Shown here: piece after piece, positions 15,355-23,973 of the stretch
Numbering within the stretch: position 1 is the stretch's first letter
How the letters are laid out: the number at the start of each line of letters is the position of its first letter
Source of the DNA: Hymenobacter yonginensis
GTDB lineage: Bacteria; Bacteroidota; Bacteroidia; Cytophagales; Hymenobacteraceae
Assembly: GCF_027625995.1 (NCBI RefSeq)
Contig: NZ_CP115396.1
Coordinates: 2,914,001 to 2,978,000, forward strand
Direction: 5' to 3'
DNA: 64,000 nucleotides
Notes under the pieces: generated by a model
Told to the model about the DNA's origin: nothing
Databases searched by the model: none
Seen by the model: only the letters and a program-made list of their open reading frames with translations
Position numbers and translations under genes: made by a program

Positions 15355-17739
15355 TTACAAGCTGTCCGGCACAGCCAGCGGGGTTTCGGCGTTGTTGAGC
15401 TGCTCCAGCAGGTTGTCGGCCACGATGGTATCCACGGATTCTGCGCGGCGGCGGCGCGGCTCCGATTCGCTCACGCAGATATACTTGCGGGAGATTTTGC
15501 CGGGGTATTTCGGAAACGGGCCCATGGTGATGCCCAGGTCCTCGTCTTCGTAGACCTTCTCCATGTACTTGCCGAAAATGGGCAGAGCCGTGCGGCCGCC
15601 TTCGCCCTGCTGCGAGCCCTGGAAGTGGATGCTACGGTCTTCGCCGCCCACCCACACGCCGGTCACGAGGTCTTTGCTGACGCCCATGTACCAACCGTCG
15701 GAGTAGTTGGAGGTGGTACCGGTTTTGCCGCCGATCTGGTTGTCTTTCTTCCACAGCTCGTACTCCCACAGCGCCTGTGAGGTGCCGCCGGGCTCGTCCA
15801 TGCCGCCGCGCAGCATGTAGAGCATCAGCCACGCCGTTTCTGAGGGTATAGCGCGCCGCTGCTTAGGGTCGAACTGCTTTATCACGTTGCCATTGCGGTC
15901 CTCGATGCGTGTCACAATCATCGGCTCGCTCTGGAATCCCTGGTTGACGAAGGTGCTGTAGGCATTTACCATCTCGTACACGCTCACATCACCGCCCGAG
16001 CCCAGGCCGATGCTGGGCACCGACAGCAGCGGGCTCTTGATGCCCACTTTGTGTGCGTATTTGGCCACGTTGGCCCAGCCCACGCGCTCCGTAAGCTGCG
16101 CCGTGACGGAGTTTACGGAGCGGGCCATGGCGTGGCGCAGCGTCATGTTGATGCCGGTGTACTCGCGGGTCACGTTGTCGGGCTTCCACTCCATCGGCTT
16201 GCCATCTTCCACGTAGTTGATGGTCACCCGCTCATCCCGAATTCGGTCGCAGGGGGCGTAGCCGTTGTCGAGGGCCGTGAGATAGACGAAGGGCTTGAAG
16301 GTGGATCCGGCCTGACGCTTGCCCTGCTTCACGTGGTCGTACTGGAAGAACTGGTAGTCGAGGCCGCCCACCCAGGCCTTGATCTGCCCGGTGAAGGGGT
16401 CCATGCTCATCATGCCGGCGTGCAGGAAGTGCTTGTAGTAAGCCAGCGAGTCGAGGGGCGAGAGCAGCAGCGTGGTGTCGCCGTCGCCTTTCCAGGTGAA
16501 GACTTTGGTGGGATGCTTGGCGTTGAGGGCCTGCTCCAGCAGGTCGGGGCGGCCTTTGTAGCGGGCAGCCAGCTCCTTATATTGCTCGGTGCGCTTCATC
16601 TGGGTTTCGATGAAGCCTGGAATTTCATTGCCATCCTCGTCCACCCAGGGGTTGGAGTTGCGGTTTTTCCAGAACCGGTCGAACTGCTGCTGCAGCCGCT
16701 TCATGCGGTCCTGCACCGACTCCTCGGCATACTGCTGCATCCGCGAGTCGATGGTGGTGTAGATCTTGAGGCCGTCGCGGTACATGTCGTAGCCGTTCTT
16801 CTCACACCACTCGTTCACGAACTGGCTCACGGCACCACGGAAGTAAGTAGGCGGGCCGTCGATATGCTTTTCCACCTGGTATTTCAGGGCAATGGGCTGC
16901 TGCTGCAGCGCGGCCACCTCGGTGGCGGGCAGCATGCCGGCCTGGCCCATGCGCGTGAGCACCAGGTTGCGGCGCTTGCGGGCGGCCTCGGGGTGGAAGC
17001 GCGGGTTGTAGGCGGTGGGGTTGTTGAGCATGCCCACCAGCATGGCGGCCTGGTCGGCGGTGAGGCTATCGGGCGAGGTGCTGTAGAAGGTTTTGGCGGC
17101 CACCTTGATGCCATAGGCCTTGGAGCCGTATTCCACGGTGTTGAAGTACATCCGCAGGATTTCCTCCTTGGTGTAGCGCCGCTCCAGCTCCACGGCCGTC
17201 AGCCACTCCTTGGTTTTGCTGACCAGCGTGCTTACCACCGGAATGTAGCCCAGGCCGCCCCGGGTTTCGCCGCGGCGGGTGTTGTAGAGGTTTTTGGCCA
17301 GCTGCTGGGTGATGGTAGAGCCGCCGCCGCTCTTGTTGCCGGTCACGACGCCCGACGCGGCGCGGGCCAGCGCCGTCAGGTCGATGCCGGAGTGCTCGTA
17401 GTAGCGCACGTCTTCGGTGGCTACCAGGGCCTTGATCAGCAGCGGCGACATCTTGCTCAGCGGCACCGGCACGCGGTTTTCGCGGAAGTATTTGCCGATG
17501 AGCACGCCGTCGGCAGTGTAGATTTCGGACGGCTGCTCCACCTTGGGGTCTTCCAGCTCTTCCAGGCTCGGCGACTTGCCGAAGAGGAATAGGAAGTTCA
17601 TGCTGACCAGGATGGGATAGAGCAGGAAAAAGCCCACGCCCATCACAAACACAGCCCAGGCAGCCCGCGACAGGCGGTTCGACCAGGGCCGGCGCGGCCG
17701 GGGAGCGGGGTTTGTCTTCGGAGCTTGCGGAGCGGACAT
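15355..17739 (-). CDS. Class A penicillin-binding protein (PBP1A type)
   Basis: The 794-residue bifunctional enzyme polymerises and crosslinks peptidoglycan in the periplasm. After a short cytoplasmic Pro/Arg-rich tail there is one membrane anchor (about residues 27-52). The GT51 glycosyltransferase domain has ATEDVRYYEHSGID with catalytic Glu109 and GGGSTITQQLAKN. The transpeptidase domain has the serine site STFK near residue 478, SVN (near 535), and KTGTTSNYSDGWY near 670. Length is normal. It is a single gene with a terminator shared with the convergent epimerase. Confidence 0.95.
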   Translation of the reverse strand: MSAPQAPKTNPAPRPRRPWSNRLSRAAWAVFVMGVGFFLLYPILVSMNFLFLFGKSPSLEELEDPKVEQPSEIYTADGVLIGKYFRENRVPVPLSKMSPLLIKALVATEDVRYYEHSGIDLTALARAASGVVTGNKSGGGSTITQQLAKNLYNTRRGETRGGLGYIPVVSTLVSKTKEWLTAVELERRYTKEEILRMYFNTVEYGSKAYGIKVAAKTFYSTSPDSLTADQAAMLVGMLNNPTAYNPRFHPEAARKRRNLVLTRMGQAGMLPATEVAALQQQPIALKYQVEKHIDGPPTYFRGAVSQFVNEWCEKNGYDMYRDGLKIYTTIDSRMQQYAEESVQDRMKRLQQQFDRFWKNRNSNPWVDEDGNEIPGFIETQMKRTEQYKELAARYKGRPDLLEQALNAKHPTKVFTWKGDGDTTLLLSPLDSLAYYKHFLHAGMMSMDPFTGQIKAWVGGLDYQFFQYDHVKQGKRQAGSTFKPFVYLTALDNGYAPCDRIRDERVTINYVEDGKPMEWKPDNVTREYTGINMTLRHAMARSVNSVTAQLTERVGWANVAKYAHKVGIKSPLLSVPSIGLGSGGDVSVYEMVNAYSTFVNQGFQSEPMIVTRIEDRNGNVIKQFDPKQRRAIPSETAWLMLYMLRGGMDEPGGTSQALWEYELWKKDNQIGGKTGTTSNYSDGWYMGVSKDLVTGVWVGGEDRSIHFQGSQQGEGGRTALPIFGKYMEKVYEDEDLGITMGPFPKYPGKISRKYICVSESEPRRRRAESVDTIVADNLLEQLNNAETPLAVPDSL

Positions 17740-17892
17740 GCGGGGTAATTAGGGCGGCAGGCTGGCGGAGCAGCCGCCAAAGGAACCACAAATATACCAG
17801 ATAGGTGCGGCCCCGGCCGTGCGAAAAGTACCAAACATCATGGCCGCCCCGCGCTTAGCGGGCTGTGCGGCCGGCAGCCAATCTCCTACCGC

Positions 17893-18228
17893 TCAAGCCA
17901 ACAGCAGTATCACTACCAACATCAAGGCCAGCCCTGCCATGACCACTGTGGCTACGCCGGACCCAATACACCACACCAGCCGCCAGCCCGGATGCTCTAT
18001 CAGCAGGGTGATGCGCCACAGCCACAGCATCGTCAGGAAAGGAACCAGCAACAGGCCCATCTTCCAGACTACATGCGCCACTCGCACTGCGGCCGGAGTA
18101 TTCGGGAAAAGCTCTTTTTCGAGCTTGATACTGAAGATGGCCCCTGCAAACAGGCTCACCACCCACCACAGCGCGGTAGGCAGCTGGCGTAGGGCACGGG
18201 CGGCGAAGAGTTGCAGGGAGTTTAGCAT
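17893..18228 (-). CDS. Small membrane protein, 111 aa, unknown
   Basis: Three hydrophobic segments (LWWVVSLFAGAIFS, GLLLVPFLTMLWLWRITLLI and VATVVMAGLALMLVVILLLA) dominate; there is no recognisable motif. It is the last of a run of minus-strand genes from 22732 down to 17893 and is 18 bases from the preceding gene. Unknown function. Confidence 0.65.
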   Translation of the reverse strand: MLNSLQLFAARALRQLPTALWWVVSLFAGAIFSIKLEKELFPNTPAAVRVAHVVWKMGLLLVPFLTMLWLWRITLLIEHPGWRLVWCIGSGVATVVMAGLALMLVVILLLA

Positions 18229-18246
18229 ACAGGCAACACGCAGAAC

Positions 18247-18633
18247 TTACCCGAACATACTGTCGCCATCAGTGCGGGGCTCAAACTCGAATGGAACCGC
18301 CATCAGCAAGAGGAAAAGCGCCAGCACAAGCACCTGCCCGATACCCAGCAACAGCAGCAACACCGATGCTATCCGTTGCAAGTGAGCCGGCCAGCCGGGT
18401 TGCGCATGGCGGGCGGCGGCTTGCTTCAGCAGGTAGCTGGCCAGGAACGGAAACAGCAGCATGCACGGACCGCCCACCCACACCAGCAGGCTGGTGAGTA
18501 CCAGAAAGGCATTGTGCGACGTGGGCAGCAGGCCGCTTAGCACCATAGTTGTAGCGCTGCCCGCCGCTACCACCCGAAACAGCCGCTGTGCCAGCGTCGC
18601 ATGCTCGGGCCACAGAAGTTGCAGCCAGCTCAT
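18247..18633 (-). CDS. Small membrane protein, 128 aa, unknown
   Basis: Three hydrophobic segments (about residues 18-35, 43-67 and 88-113) and an acidic C-terminus EFEPRTDGDSMFG. Its ATG overlaps the stop of the Coq4-like gene as ATGA, so translation is probably coupled. No family recognised. It differs in sequence from the next gene down but is similar in size and layout. Confidence 0.68.
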   Translation of the reverse strand: MSWLQLLWPEHATLAQRLFRVVAAGSATTMVLSGLLPTSHNAFLVLTSLLVWVGGPCMLLFPFLASYLLKQAAARHAQPGWPAHLQRIASVLLLLLGIGQVLVLALFLLLMAVPFEFEPRTDGDSMFG

Positions 18634-19154
18634 ACCTGGGCCTCCCCTTCCTGCGCTTCATAAAAGCCGATCTGCCGGCGCAAAGGCTCCAGATCGTGAG
18701 CGGCGTACTCAGTGAGGCGCCAGTGGCGAACAGGCTGAGTGCGCCGGCCACGGCGGTAGTGCGCGGCCAGTTGCGGCCACAGTTCCGGTGTGAGCAGGCC
18801 CAGCGCCAGAAACCCCACGCTCGTAACCGAAAGGTCGCCGTTGCCGCACATGAAGGCTTTAAGCTTGAGCTCGTCTTCCGGCGTCATGTCGTAGCCGAGC
18901 AGCACGTGTTTGAGGTCGTGGTCTTCGTAGTGCGGGATGAGCTGTAGCTGGTGGCGCTGGAGCAAGTCGGCCACGCCGCGTCCCAGTGTACCGGGCGGTA
19001 GCGTCTGCAGATACTGCTGCTGCACGGTCACGTTCTGGCAGCCATACAGGCGCTGAAAAATCGGAATCAGAAACGAGGTGCGGGCGTGCTCGATGGTTTT
19101 GCGCGCCAGCTGCTGGTAGCGGTTCAGGGGTGCTGTAGTGGGAAGTTGAGGCAT
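18630..19154 (-). CDS. Coq4-like protein with HDxxH-x11-E motif
   Basis: From ATG 19154 (MPQLPTTAPL) the protein is 174 residues. Residues 79-95 give His79-Asp80-x-x-His83-x11-Glu95, exactly the metal-binding motif known from Coq4, the ubiquinone-biosynthesis protein. The region following (CGNGDLSVTSVGFLALGLLT) also fits the family. A longer in-frame reading up to 19412 runs through the next gene and is rejected. Its neighbours are small membrane proteins, and its stop is coupled to the next start. Bacteroidota normally use menaquinone, so the substrate here is unclear. The assignment rests on the motif. Confidence 0.6.
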   Translation of the reverse strand: MPQLPTTAPLNRYQQLARKTIEHARTSFLIPIFQRLYGCQNVTVQQQYLQTLPPGTLGRGVADLLQRHQLQLIPHYEDHDLKHVLLGYDMTPEDELKLKAFMCGNGDLSVTSVGFLALGLLTPELWPQLAAHYRRGRRTQPVRHWRLTEYAAHDLEPLRRQIGFYEAQEGEAQV

Positions 19155-19213
19155 GGATTGGAAGTCAAATAGCCAAAAGAAAATCGAATCAACAGGAAGC
19201 CGAAGGCAGAAAA

Positions 19214-19612
19214 TCAGCTCAAAACAGAGACCAGCAGCAAAGCCAGAAAGAACCCAGCCACTATCATCACCAAATGGAAAACCAGGCACAATGCCAGCAC
19301 CAAGCCACGCTTGAACTCTATCTGCATTGGTTCGGCCAACCACATCGGACCGGTGGCCCACCGCCACACGATGTAGCTGCTCCATAAGGGGGCTGCAGCC
19401 AAAGCGTAGCATGCTATGCCCAGCAAGTCGTTATAGCTCTGCCAGTCACCGGTACCCGACAGATACCAGCTTGGCAGAATCAGCATCACCCACAGCACGG
19501 CGCACACGGCTATCAGAACGCTCAGGGCGCGGCCGGCGGAAGGTGGAGCCGGCGGCCGGAGTTGGTAGCCGGATTTTGGGAAGTCGTCGGGTAGGATCCG
19601 CATGGTCGTCAT
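19214..19612 (-). CDS. Membrane protein, 132 aa, unknown
   Basis: A proline-rich N-terminus (FPKSGYQLRPPAPP) is followed by three hydrophobic segments (about 30-50, 63-83 and 105-130). Two in-frame ATGs (19612 and 19603) are possible. It starts 4 bases after the stop of the 79-residue gene, so the two are in one operon. No family recognised. Confidence 0.68.
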   Translation of the reverse strand: MTTMRILPDDFPKSGYQLRPPAPPSAGRALSVLIAVCAVLWVMLILPSWYLSGTGDWQSYNDLLGIACYALAAAPLWSSYIVWRWATGPMWLAEPMQIEFKRGLVLALCLVFHLVMIVAGFFLALLLVSVLS

Positions 19613-19616
19613 GGCG

Positions 19617-19856
19617 TTAAAGGCTGGCCAGTGCGGCCGCCCCCTGCGGCGACCAGAGCATCATCAGCGAAAACACCGCGCCCAGCAGCAGGAGCAGCAG
19701 CACGCTGGTAACGGGCAGCACGGCCCGCACCAGGCGCAGGCGGCGCGAATCGGGGTCGGCGGCGCGCTCCTGCCAAGCCAGCAGGCCGGCCAGCGCCGCT
19801 ACGGCGCCGGCACAAATCAGTAGGGCGACGATGGTAAGGGAGAATTGCAGCAGCAT
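19617..19856 (-). CDS. Small two-helix membrane protein, 79 aa
   Basis: Two hydrophobic helices (about residues 3-27 and 47-68) are separated by a charged linker with ERAADPDSRR. It is 37 bases after the DUF4173-like gene and 4 bases before the next start. Function unknown; size and operon context support it being real. Confidence 0.62.
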   Translation of the reverse strand: MLLQFSLTIVALLICAGAVAALAGLLAWQERAADPDSRRLRLVRAVLPVTSVLLLLLLGAVFSLMMLWSPQGAAALASL

Positions 19857-19893
19857 GGGATGGTGGGTTTGTGGGGTGATGGATTCGTGGGTT

Positions 19894-21504
19894 TTAGTGG
19901 CTGATGGCCTGGTAGGCCTGCCAGTCGGCGGCGGTGTAGCTGGGCCAGTGGCGGGCTTCCTGCAGGGCGCGGAATTCCTGCAGCCGCTGGCGTAGGCGGC
20001 GCTGGGCTTCTTCGGGGCTTAGGCTGGTCCAGGTGCCGTCGTAGGCTTCGTGCACGAGGTGGCGGTGGGTCAGCACGTCTTCGTGGGCGGCCAGCTCGGG
20101 CAGCACCCGGTCGGGCATGTCCAGCAGGAAGCCGTAGTCGAGGGTGTGGAGTTGGGGGCGCAGGTTGTAGCGCGCAATCCAGATTTCCCAGTTTCCGACC
20201 GCAAAGCCCAGCAGCAGCAGGTAGGCGGCCAGCGCATTGAGGCGCACCAGCGAGTAGGCCGAGCGGCGCTGCCAGATCTTGAACAGCACCGTGGCCAGCC
20301 CGAAAAAGGTCAGCAGCAGAAACCCGTACACCCCAATGCGCTTGTATGCCAGGCCCGTGTGCAGGATGTAGTAGTAGTTGCGCAAGCCCACCGACACGGC
20401 CAGCACCGCGTTCTGCAGCACCCACACCGTGGCCAGGCTGCGCAGCACCGGCAGGCCGGGCTTATAGAAATTCAGGTTGCGGCGGAAAAACCACAGCACA
20501 ATGCCCATGGCCACCAGAATGCTCAGGATGAGTACGTAGGTGCCTTCGTGCACAAACTGCGTGAGGTCGAAGCCCGGAGCCGGCTCGAAGCCAAACCACA
20601 GCCAGTTGATGTCGATGGCGTTGACGGCCAGCAGCAGCACGTTCACGAGCACCAGCAAACTGAGCGCCACCAAGTATTCCTTGCGCAGGTCGAGGGCCCG
20701 GAAGCGCTGCTCCCGGAAATCGGGCTGGCGCACTCCGAACGAAGCCACCCGGTTGCGCTGCCGCCGGATGAACTCGCCGAAGCGTGACTCGGTATCGGCG
20801 AAGTAGTGCACTGGCACAAGCACCAGCGCTGCCCCGGTCAGCAGCAAGCCCAGCCCGAAAAACAGCAGGTGCGGCACCGAGAAGTTGGCAAAAAGCGCCG
20901 CCAGCCACTCCCCTGCCCAGTCGAGCACCTGGCTGGCCGCCGCCTCGTAGCGCGGATTAGCAATCAGAAACAACACGTGAAACACGCCCAGCGCCAGCAG
21001 CGGCACGCCCAACAGCCGCCCGTAGTACCAGCTGCGGCCGAAGCGGCTGCCCAGGTCGCCGGGCAGGCGCAGTAGCGTGAGCAGGCGCGGCACCACCTGC
21101 CAAGCGCTGGCCAGCGCCGTCGCCAGCGCATACGCCACCAGCCGCAGGTGGGGCTGGTTCACGAAGCCCAGCCACACTGCCAACGACGCTACGCAGGCCA
21201 GCAGTGCCGCCCCCGAGCCGTACCAGGCCACCATGGCTGCACTCAGCAGCGTGCCCGCCAGCGCCAGCCGAAAACCGCCGGAGCGCCACTGCGGCGCGTG
21301 CCGGGGCAGGCCGGCCACCGTCGCGCCCACCACCAGCAGCGTGTAGAGCAGCATGTTCAGGCCGGCCCGCTCGTGCCAGAACAGCAGATCGAAGACGATG
21401 GCGCCCACCGGCAGCGCCACTTTTTGCAGGGTACTGAGCGTGAGGCGCGGCGCCGGCGCGGGGCCGGTAAAATCGGCAGCAGAAACAGGCAGTGAGGGAT
21501 TCAT
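19894..21504 (-). CDS. Polytopic membrane protein, DUF4173/DUF4153-like
   Basis: From ATG 21504 (MNPSLPVSA) the protein has 536 residues and about a dozen hydrophobic segments. The middle part (NWLWFGFEPAPGFDLTQFVH, then EGTYVLILSILVAMGIVLWF) and ALNALAAYLLLLG region are typical of DUF4173 membrane proteins, and the C-terminal soluble part is about 90 residues (LPELAAHEDVLTHRHLVHEA). The transport or signalling role of the family is unknown. An operator-like palindrome (21596-21614) lies 92 bases upstream, just behind the winged-helix regulator gene. Followed by several small membrane genes in the same direction. Confidence 0.78.
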   Translation of the reverse strand: MNPSLPVSAADFTGPAPAPRLTLSTLQKVALPVGAIVFDLLFWHERAGLNMLLYTLLVVGATVAGLPRHAPQWRSGGFRLALAGTLLSAAMVAWYGSGAALLACVASLAVWLGFVNQPHLRLVAYALATALASAWQVVPRLLTLLRLPGDLGSRFGRSWYYGRLLGVPLLALGVFHVLFLIANPRYEAAASQVLDWAGEWLAALFANFSVPHLLFFGLGLLLTGAALVLVPVHYFADTESRFGEFIRRQRNRVASFGVRQPDFREQRFRALDLRKEYLVALSLLVLVNVLLLAVNAIDINWLWFGFEPAPGFDLTQFVHEGTYVLILSILVAMGIVLWFFRRNLNFYKPGLPVLRSLATVWVLQNAVLAVSVGLRNYYYILHTGLAYKRIGVYGFLLLTFFGLATVLFKIWQRRSAYSLVRLNALAAYLLLLGFAVGNWEIWIARYNLRPQLHTLDYGFLLDMPDRVLPELAAHEDVLTHRHLVHEAYDGTWTSLSPEEAQRRLRQRLQEFRALQEARHWPSYTAADWQAYQAISH

Positions 21505-21595
21505 GGAAAAATTGCGTGAAGTGAAAAAGTAAACTGGCTGGTGCCGCAACGTCTGATTAGCGCGCAGTCACGGCAGCATATTGATTATTTAAAAG

Positions 21596-21614
21596 AACTT
21601 TGTATTTCAAAGTT
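21596..21614. promoter_or_regulatory. Candidate operator AACTTTG-N5-CAAAGTT
   Basis: A perfect 7-base inverted repeat with spacer TATTT, between the regulator stop (21635) and the DUF4173-like start. ACTTTGTATTTCAAAG matches 14 of 16 bases of the site at 22743-22758, which suggests a binding site of the adjacent winged-helix regulator. Confidence 0.55.
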
Positions 21615-21634
21615 TAGAGACAAAAAAAGAGCCG

Positions 21635-21928
21635 TTACCCCCGCAACAGTTTTTCCAGCGCCGCCAGATGCTCCTGAAAGGCCGTTTTGCCATCGGCAGA
21701 GGCGGTGTAGGTGGTGTTGGGCTTCTTGCCCACAAACTGCTTGCTGACCTGCACGTAGCCCGCCTTCTCCAGCGCCGCCACGTGGCTGGCGAGGTTGCCG
21801 TCGGTCAGTTCCAGGGTTTCCTTGAGGTCGTTGAAGCTCACCGCGTCGTTGGCCATCAGCACGGCCATCACGCCCAGCCGCACGCGGTGGTCAAAGGCTT
21901 TATTGAGCGTGTGGATGACGTGTTTCAA
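21635..21928 (-). CDS. Winged-helix transcriptional regulator (HTH_34/ArsR-like)
   Basis: The 97-residue protein is one winged-helix domain: DHRVRLGVMAVLMANDAVSF, then NDLKETLELTDGNLASHVAALEKAGYVQVSKQF, the helix-turn-helix, with the wing at GKKPNTTYTAS. This pattern is that of PF13601-like regulators often paired with membrane proteins in Bacteroidota. No sensor domain is present. It lies between a 212-residue membrane protein gene and the DUF4173-like gene; similar palindromes occur upstream of both. Regulation of the whole membrane-protein cluster is inference. Confidence 0.85.
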   Translation of the reverse strand: MKHVIHTLNKAFDHRVRLGVMAVLMANDAVSFNDLKETLELTDGNLASHVAALEKAGYVQVSKQFVGKKPNTTYTASADGKTAFQEHLAALEKLLRG

Positions 21929-22088
21929 GTTTAGGGATTAGTGAGTAGGGCCTAGTTCTTAGGATGTGGGGACTAGGGAGTAAGAGGTCAGGGAAAAGAG
22001 CAACAGGACTTCCGTTTAGGGGTTCGGGTACTCAGCGCGTGTATTGTTGAACGACCTAAGCCCCAGGCCCTATTTCCTAATCCCTAAC
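21929..22088. repeat. Imperfect inverted repeat filling the gap
   Basis: The sequence around 21929-21962 (GTTTAGGGATTAGTGAGTAG) and the complement of 22056-22088 (GTTAGGGATTAGGAAATAGG) match at roughly three quarters of positions, so the whole gap between the regulator and the upstream gene can fold. It resembles other word-like palindromes in the window. Confidence 0.6.
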
Positions 22089-22093
22089 CAGAT

Positions 22094-22732
22094 TTACCTT
22101 TCGTAGCGGTTGTACATGAGCAGGCCGTAGCCGATGTGACCCAGGCCGAAACCCAGCGCAAAGAACAGCAATCCGGCTCCGGGCAGCAACACGGCCAGCA
22201 GCCCCAGCGCTATCTGCGTGAGGCCCAGCCACCGAATTTCTTCCAGCGTGTACTTGCTGGCGTTCAGCAAGGCCAGCCCGTAGAACAGCAGCAGCCCCGG
22301 CACCACCAGGCTCACGGCGCCGCGCACAAACAGCGCCAGGCAAAACAGCCCGCCCGCCACCAGCGGAATAGCCAGACTGAGGGCCAGCCGCCGCCCCAGC
22401 GAGTTCCACAGCGGCAATCCTGCCTGCCGGGCGCGGCGCAAGGTAAAGAACGTGGCCACCAGCAGCGCCGCCCCAATCATGGCGGCGGCCAGGCCTACCA
22501 GATACGGCAGCACCAGCAGCCGCTCGGCTTCGGTGCTTTCCAGCAGGCGTAGGTAGCCGGTGGCGCCATACTCACGGCGCAGAAACCAATGCCCGGCACC
22601 GGCGCCGGCCAGCGCTACCACGCCGGCCCCCACCCCGCTCAGGCCACTAAGCGAGATAAAGCGCGACGAGCGCTCCATGATGGCGCGAATCTCGGTGAGT
22701 TGGGCTAACGGATCTACGGCAGGCTTCATCAT
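22094..22732 (-). CDS. Membrane protein, 212 aa, associated with winged-helix regulator
   Basis: From ATG 22732 (MMKPAVDPLAQL) a short soluble helix (LTEIRAIMERSSRF) leads to five or six hydrophobic segments. No enzymatic motif is seen. Such proteins are often encoded with PF13601 regulators in Bacteroidota and may be the membrane part of a regulatory pair, but this is context inference. An operator-like palindrome (22744-22758) sits just before its start and between it and the divergent gene at 22808. Confidence 0.75.
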   Translation of the reverse strand: MMKPAVDPLAQLTEIRAIMERSSRFISLSGLSGVGAGVVALAGAGAGHWFLRREYGATGYLRLLESTEAERLLVLPYLVGLAAAMIGAALLVATFFTLRRARQAGLPLWNSLGRRLALSLAIPLVAGGLFCLALFVRGAVSLVVPGLLLFYGLALLNASKYTLEEIRWLGLTQIALGLLAVLLPGAGLLFFALGFGLGHIGYGLLMYNRYER

Positions 22733-22742
22733 AGCTAAAAGC

Positions 22743-22758
22743 ACTTTGTGTTGCAAAG
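22743..22758. promoter_or_regulatory. Candidate operator ACTTTG-N5-CAAAG
   Basis: CTTTG (22744-22748), spacer TGTTG, CAAAG (22754-22758). It is nearly the same as the 21596-21614 site and lies between two divergent genes, so it could control both. Confidence 0.5.
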
Positions 22759-22807
22759 CACAGCAAACAATTGCTTCTTTGCAAGCAGCAACCCTAACTT
22801 ATTTTTT

Positions 22808-23320
22808 ATGCAGGTAGATTCTCGGGCGCTGGCGCGCCGCCATATGTGGCTTTCCTGGTGGTGGGGTGTGGGGCTGGTATGGGCCGGGGTGGTGGGGTGG
22901 CTGCTGTTTTGGGTCGAAAAAAAGATATCCGCTTCTGAGGGCCTGATTTCCATTCTGCGCTACGTTGGCGGGAATCTGGCCTGGGGCGTGCTGGGCACCC
23001 TGCTGTTTCTGGGAATACCGGCATTGCTGGGGGCGCTGATACGGCGGCCGTTTATGCGGCGTATCTTCAGCACTACCACTTCCCCGACACGCTTGTTGCT
23101 ACGCACCGCGTTGGTATTCGAAGGATTCGTGCTGTTATGCTGGCTGCTATGGGAACTGCTCATCTTCTGCACCGAGCCACTTGCCTTTAAAACCCTGCCA
23201 CCTCAGCATCTGCAAAGCACTGCCCCGGCATTTTTCGGCCTAAGTCTGCCGTGGCTGCTGTCGTCGGGGGCGGCGGCTTGGTGGATGACGCGGCCGGCAG
23301 CGGCCAGCCGGCCCAAATAG
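22808..23320 (+). CDS. Membrane protein, 170 aa, unknown
   Basis: From ATG 22808 (MQVDSRALARRHM) there are four hydrophobic segments: residues about 12-33, 56-78, 96-120 and 140-160. No recognised motif. Start upstream at TTG 22748 would overlap the operator and is not favoured. It is divergent from the 212-residue membrane protein. Unknown function. Confidence 0.68.
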   Translation: MQVDSRALARRHMWLSWWWGVGLVWAGVVGWLLFWVEKKISASEGLISILRYVGGNLAWGVLGTLLFLGIPALLGALIRRPFMRRIFSTTTSPTRLLLRTALVFEGFVLLCWLLWELLIFCTEPLAFKTLPPQHLQSTAPAFFGLSLPWLLSSGAAAWWMTRPAAASRPK

Positions 23321-23472
23321 AGAATGAGCCGAAAATCAGAGTTCAAATTGGGCTTGCAGATTCCCAAACAAGTCCATTTTCAGGGAATCTGGGCATGTTT
23401 TTGGGTGCGTAGGTATGCAGCAACCAGGACAACGAGATTCTGGCTATTGCCTACCTTTTTACCCTTTCTGTT

Positions 23473-23973
23473 ATGCGTTCTTTTACTTCCCTGATTTCCT
23501 CTACGGTTTTACGCGCACTGATTTTGTGGATTATGAGCAACCTGGGCGGCACGCTGCTGCTGGGTGCTATTCTGGCTTTCGGCCGCTTCGAAGATGCTTC
23601 CATTGCCCTGATGACAGGAATACTGGCCCTCATTGTTACGGCACCGCTGGTTCCCCTGGCGGTGCCGTTTCTGGCTTTATTGAGCCGGCTGCAGCCCAAC
23701 TGGTCGCGCCGCTCGATGGCCGCGCTGGGCGTGACGCTGTTCTTTGTGCTGGCCCACCAGTTGCTGGTGCTGCTGCTGCCGTTCCTGTCGTCGGTGAGCT
23801 TGCTGGAAATGACGGCCCCGTATCTGGTGGCCGCGTGGGCTGCCGTTTTCTGGCTGTACAGCCCCGAGGGCCAGCAGCGCACCAGCCGCCAGCTGTGGGT
23901 ACGCTGGGCGCGGGCCCAGGCTAACGCGGTTCTGCGTATGTTCCGGCGTGAAATTACGCCTTCAGTTATTTGA
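23473..23973 (+). CDS. Membrane protein, 166 aa, unknown
   Basis: Four hydrophobic segments (about residues 12-36, 42-70, 83-105 and 113-130) followed by a basic tail (RQLWVRWARAQANAVLRMFR). The last 26 bases overlap the next gene in another frame. I do not recognise a family. The basic tail may lie on the cytoplasmic face. Confidence 0.65.
   Translation: MRSFTSLISSTVLRALILWIMSNLGGTLLLGAILAFGRFEDASIALMTGILALIVTAPLVPLAVPFLALLSRLQPNWSRRSMAALGVTLFFVLAHQLLVLLLPFLSSVSLLEMTAPYLVAAWAAVFWLYSPEGQQRTSRQLWVRWARAQANAVLRMFRREITPSVI

Noticed and set aside
16051-17592. 513-codon open frame opposite the PBP gene
   Set aside because: Mirror of a gene with all PBP motifs.
18630-19412. Longer 260-residue version of the Coq4-like protein
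   Set aside because: The extra N-terminus lies inside the neighbouring membrane-protein gene and has no family resemblance; ATG 19154 is preferred.
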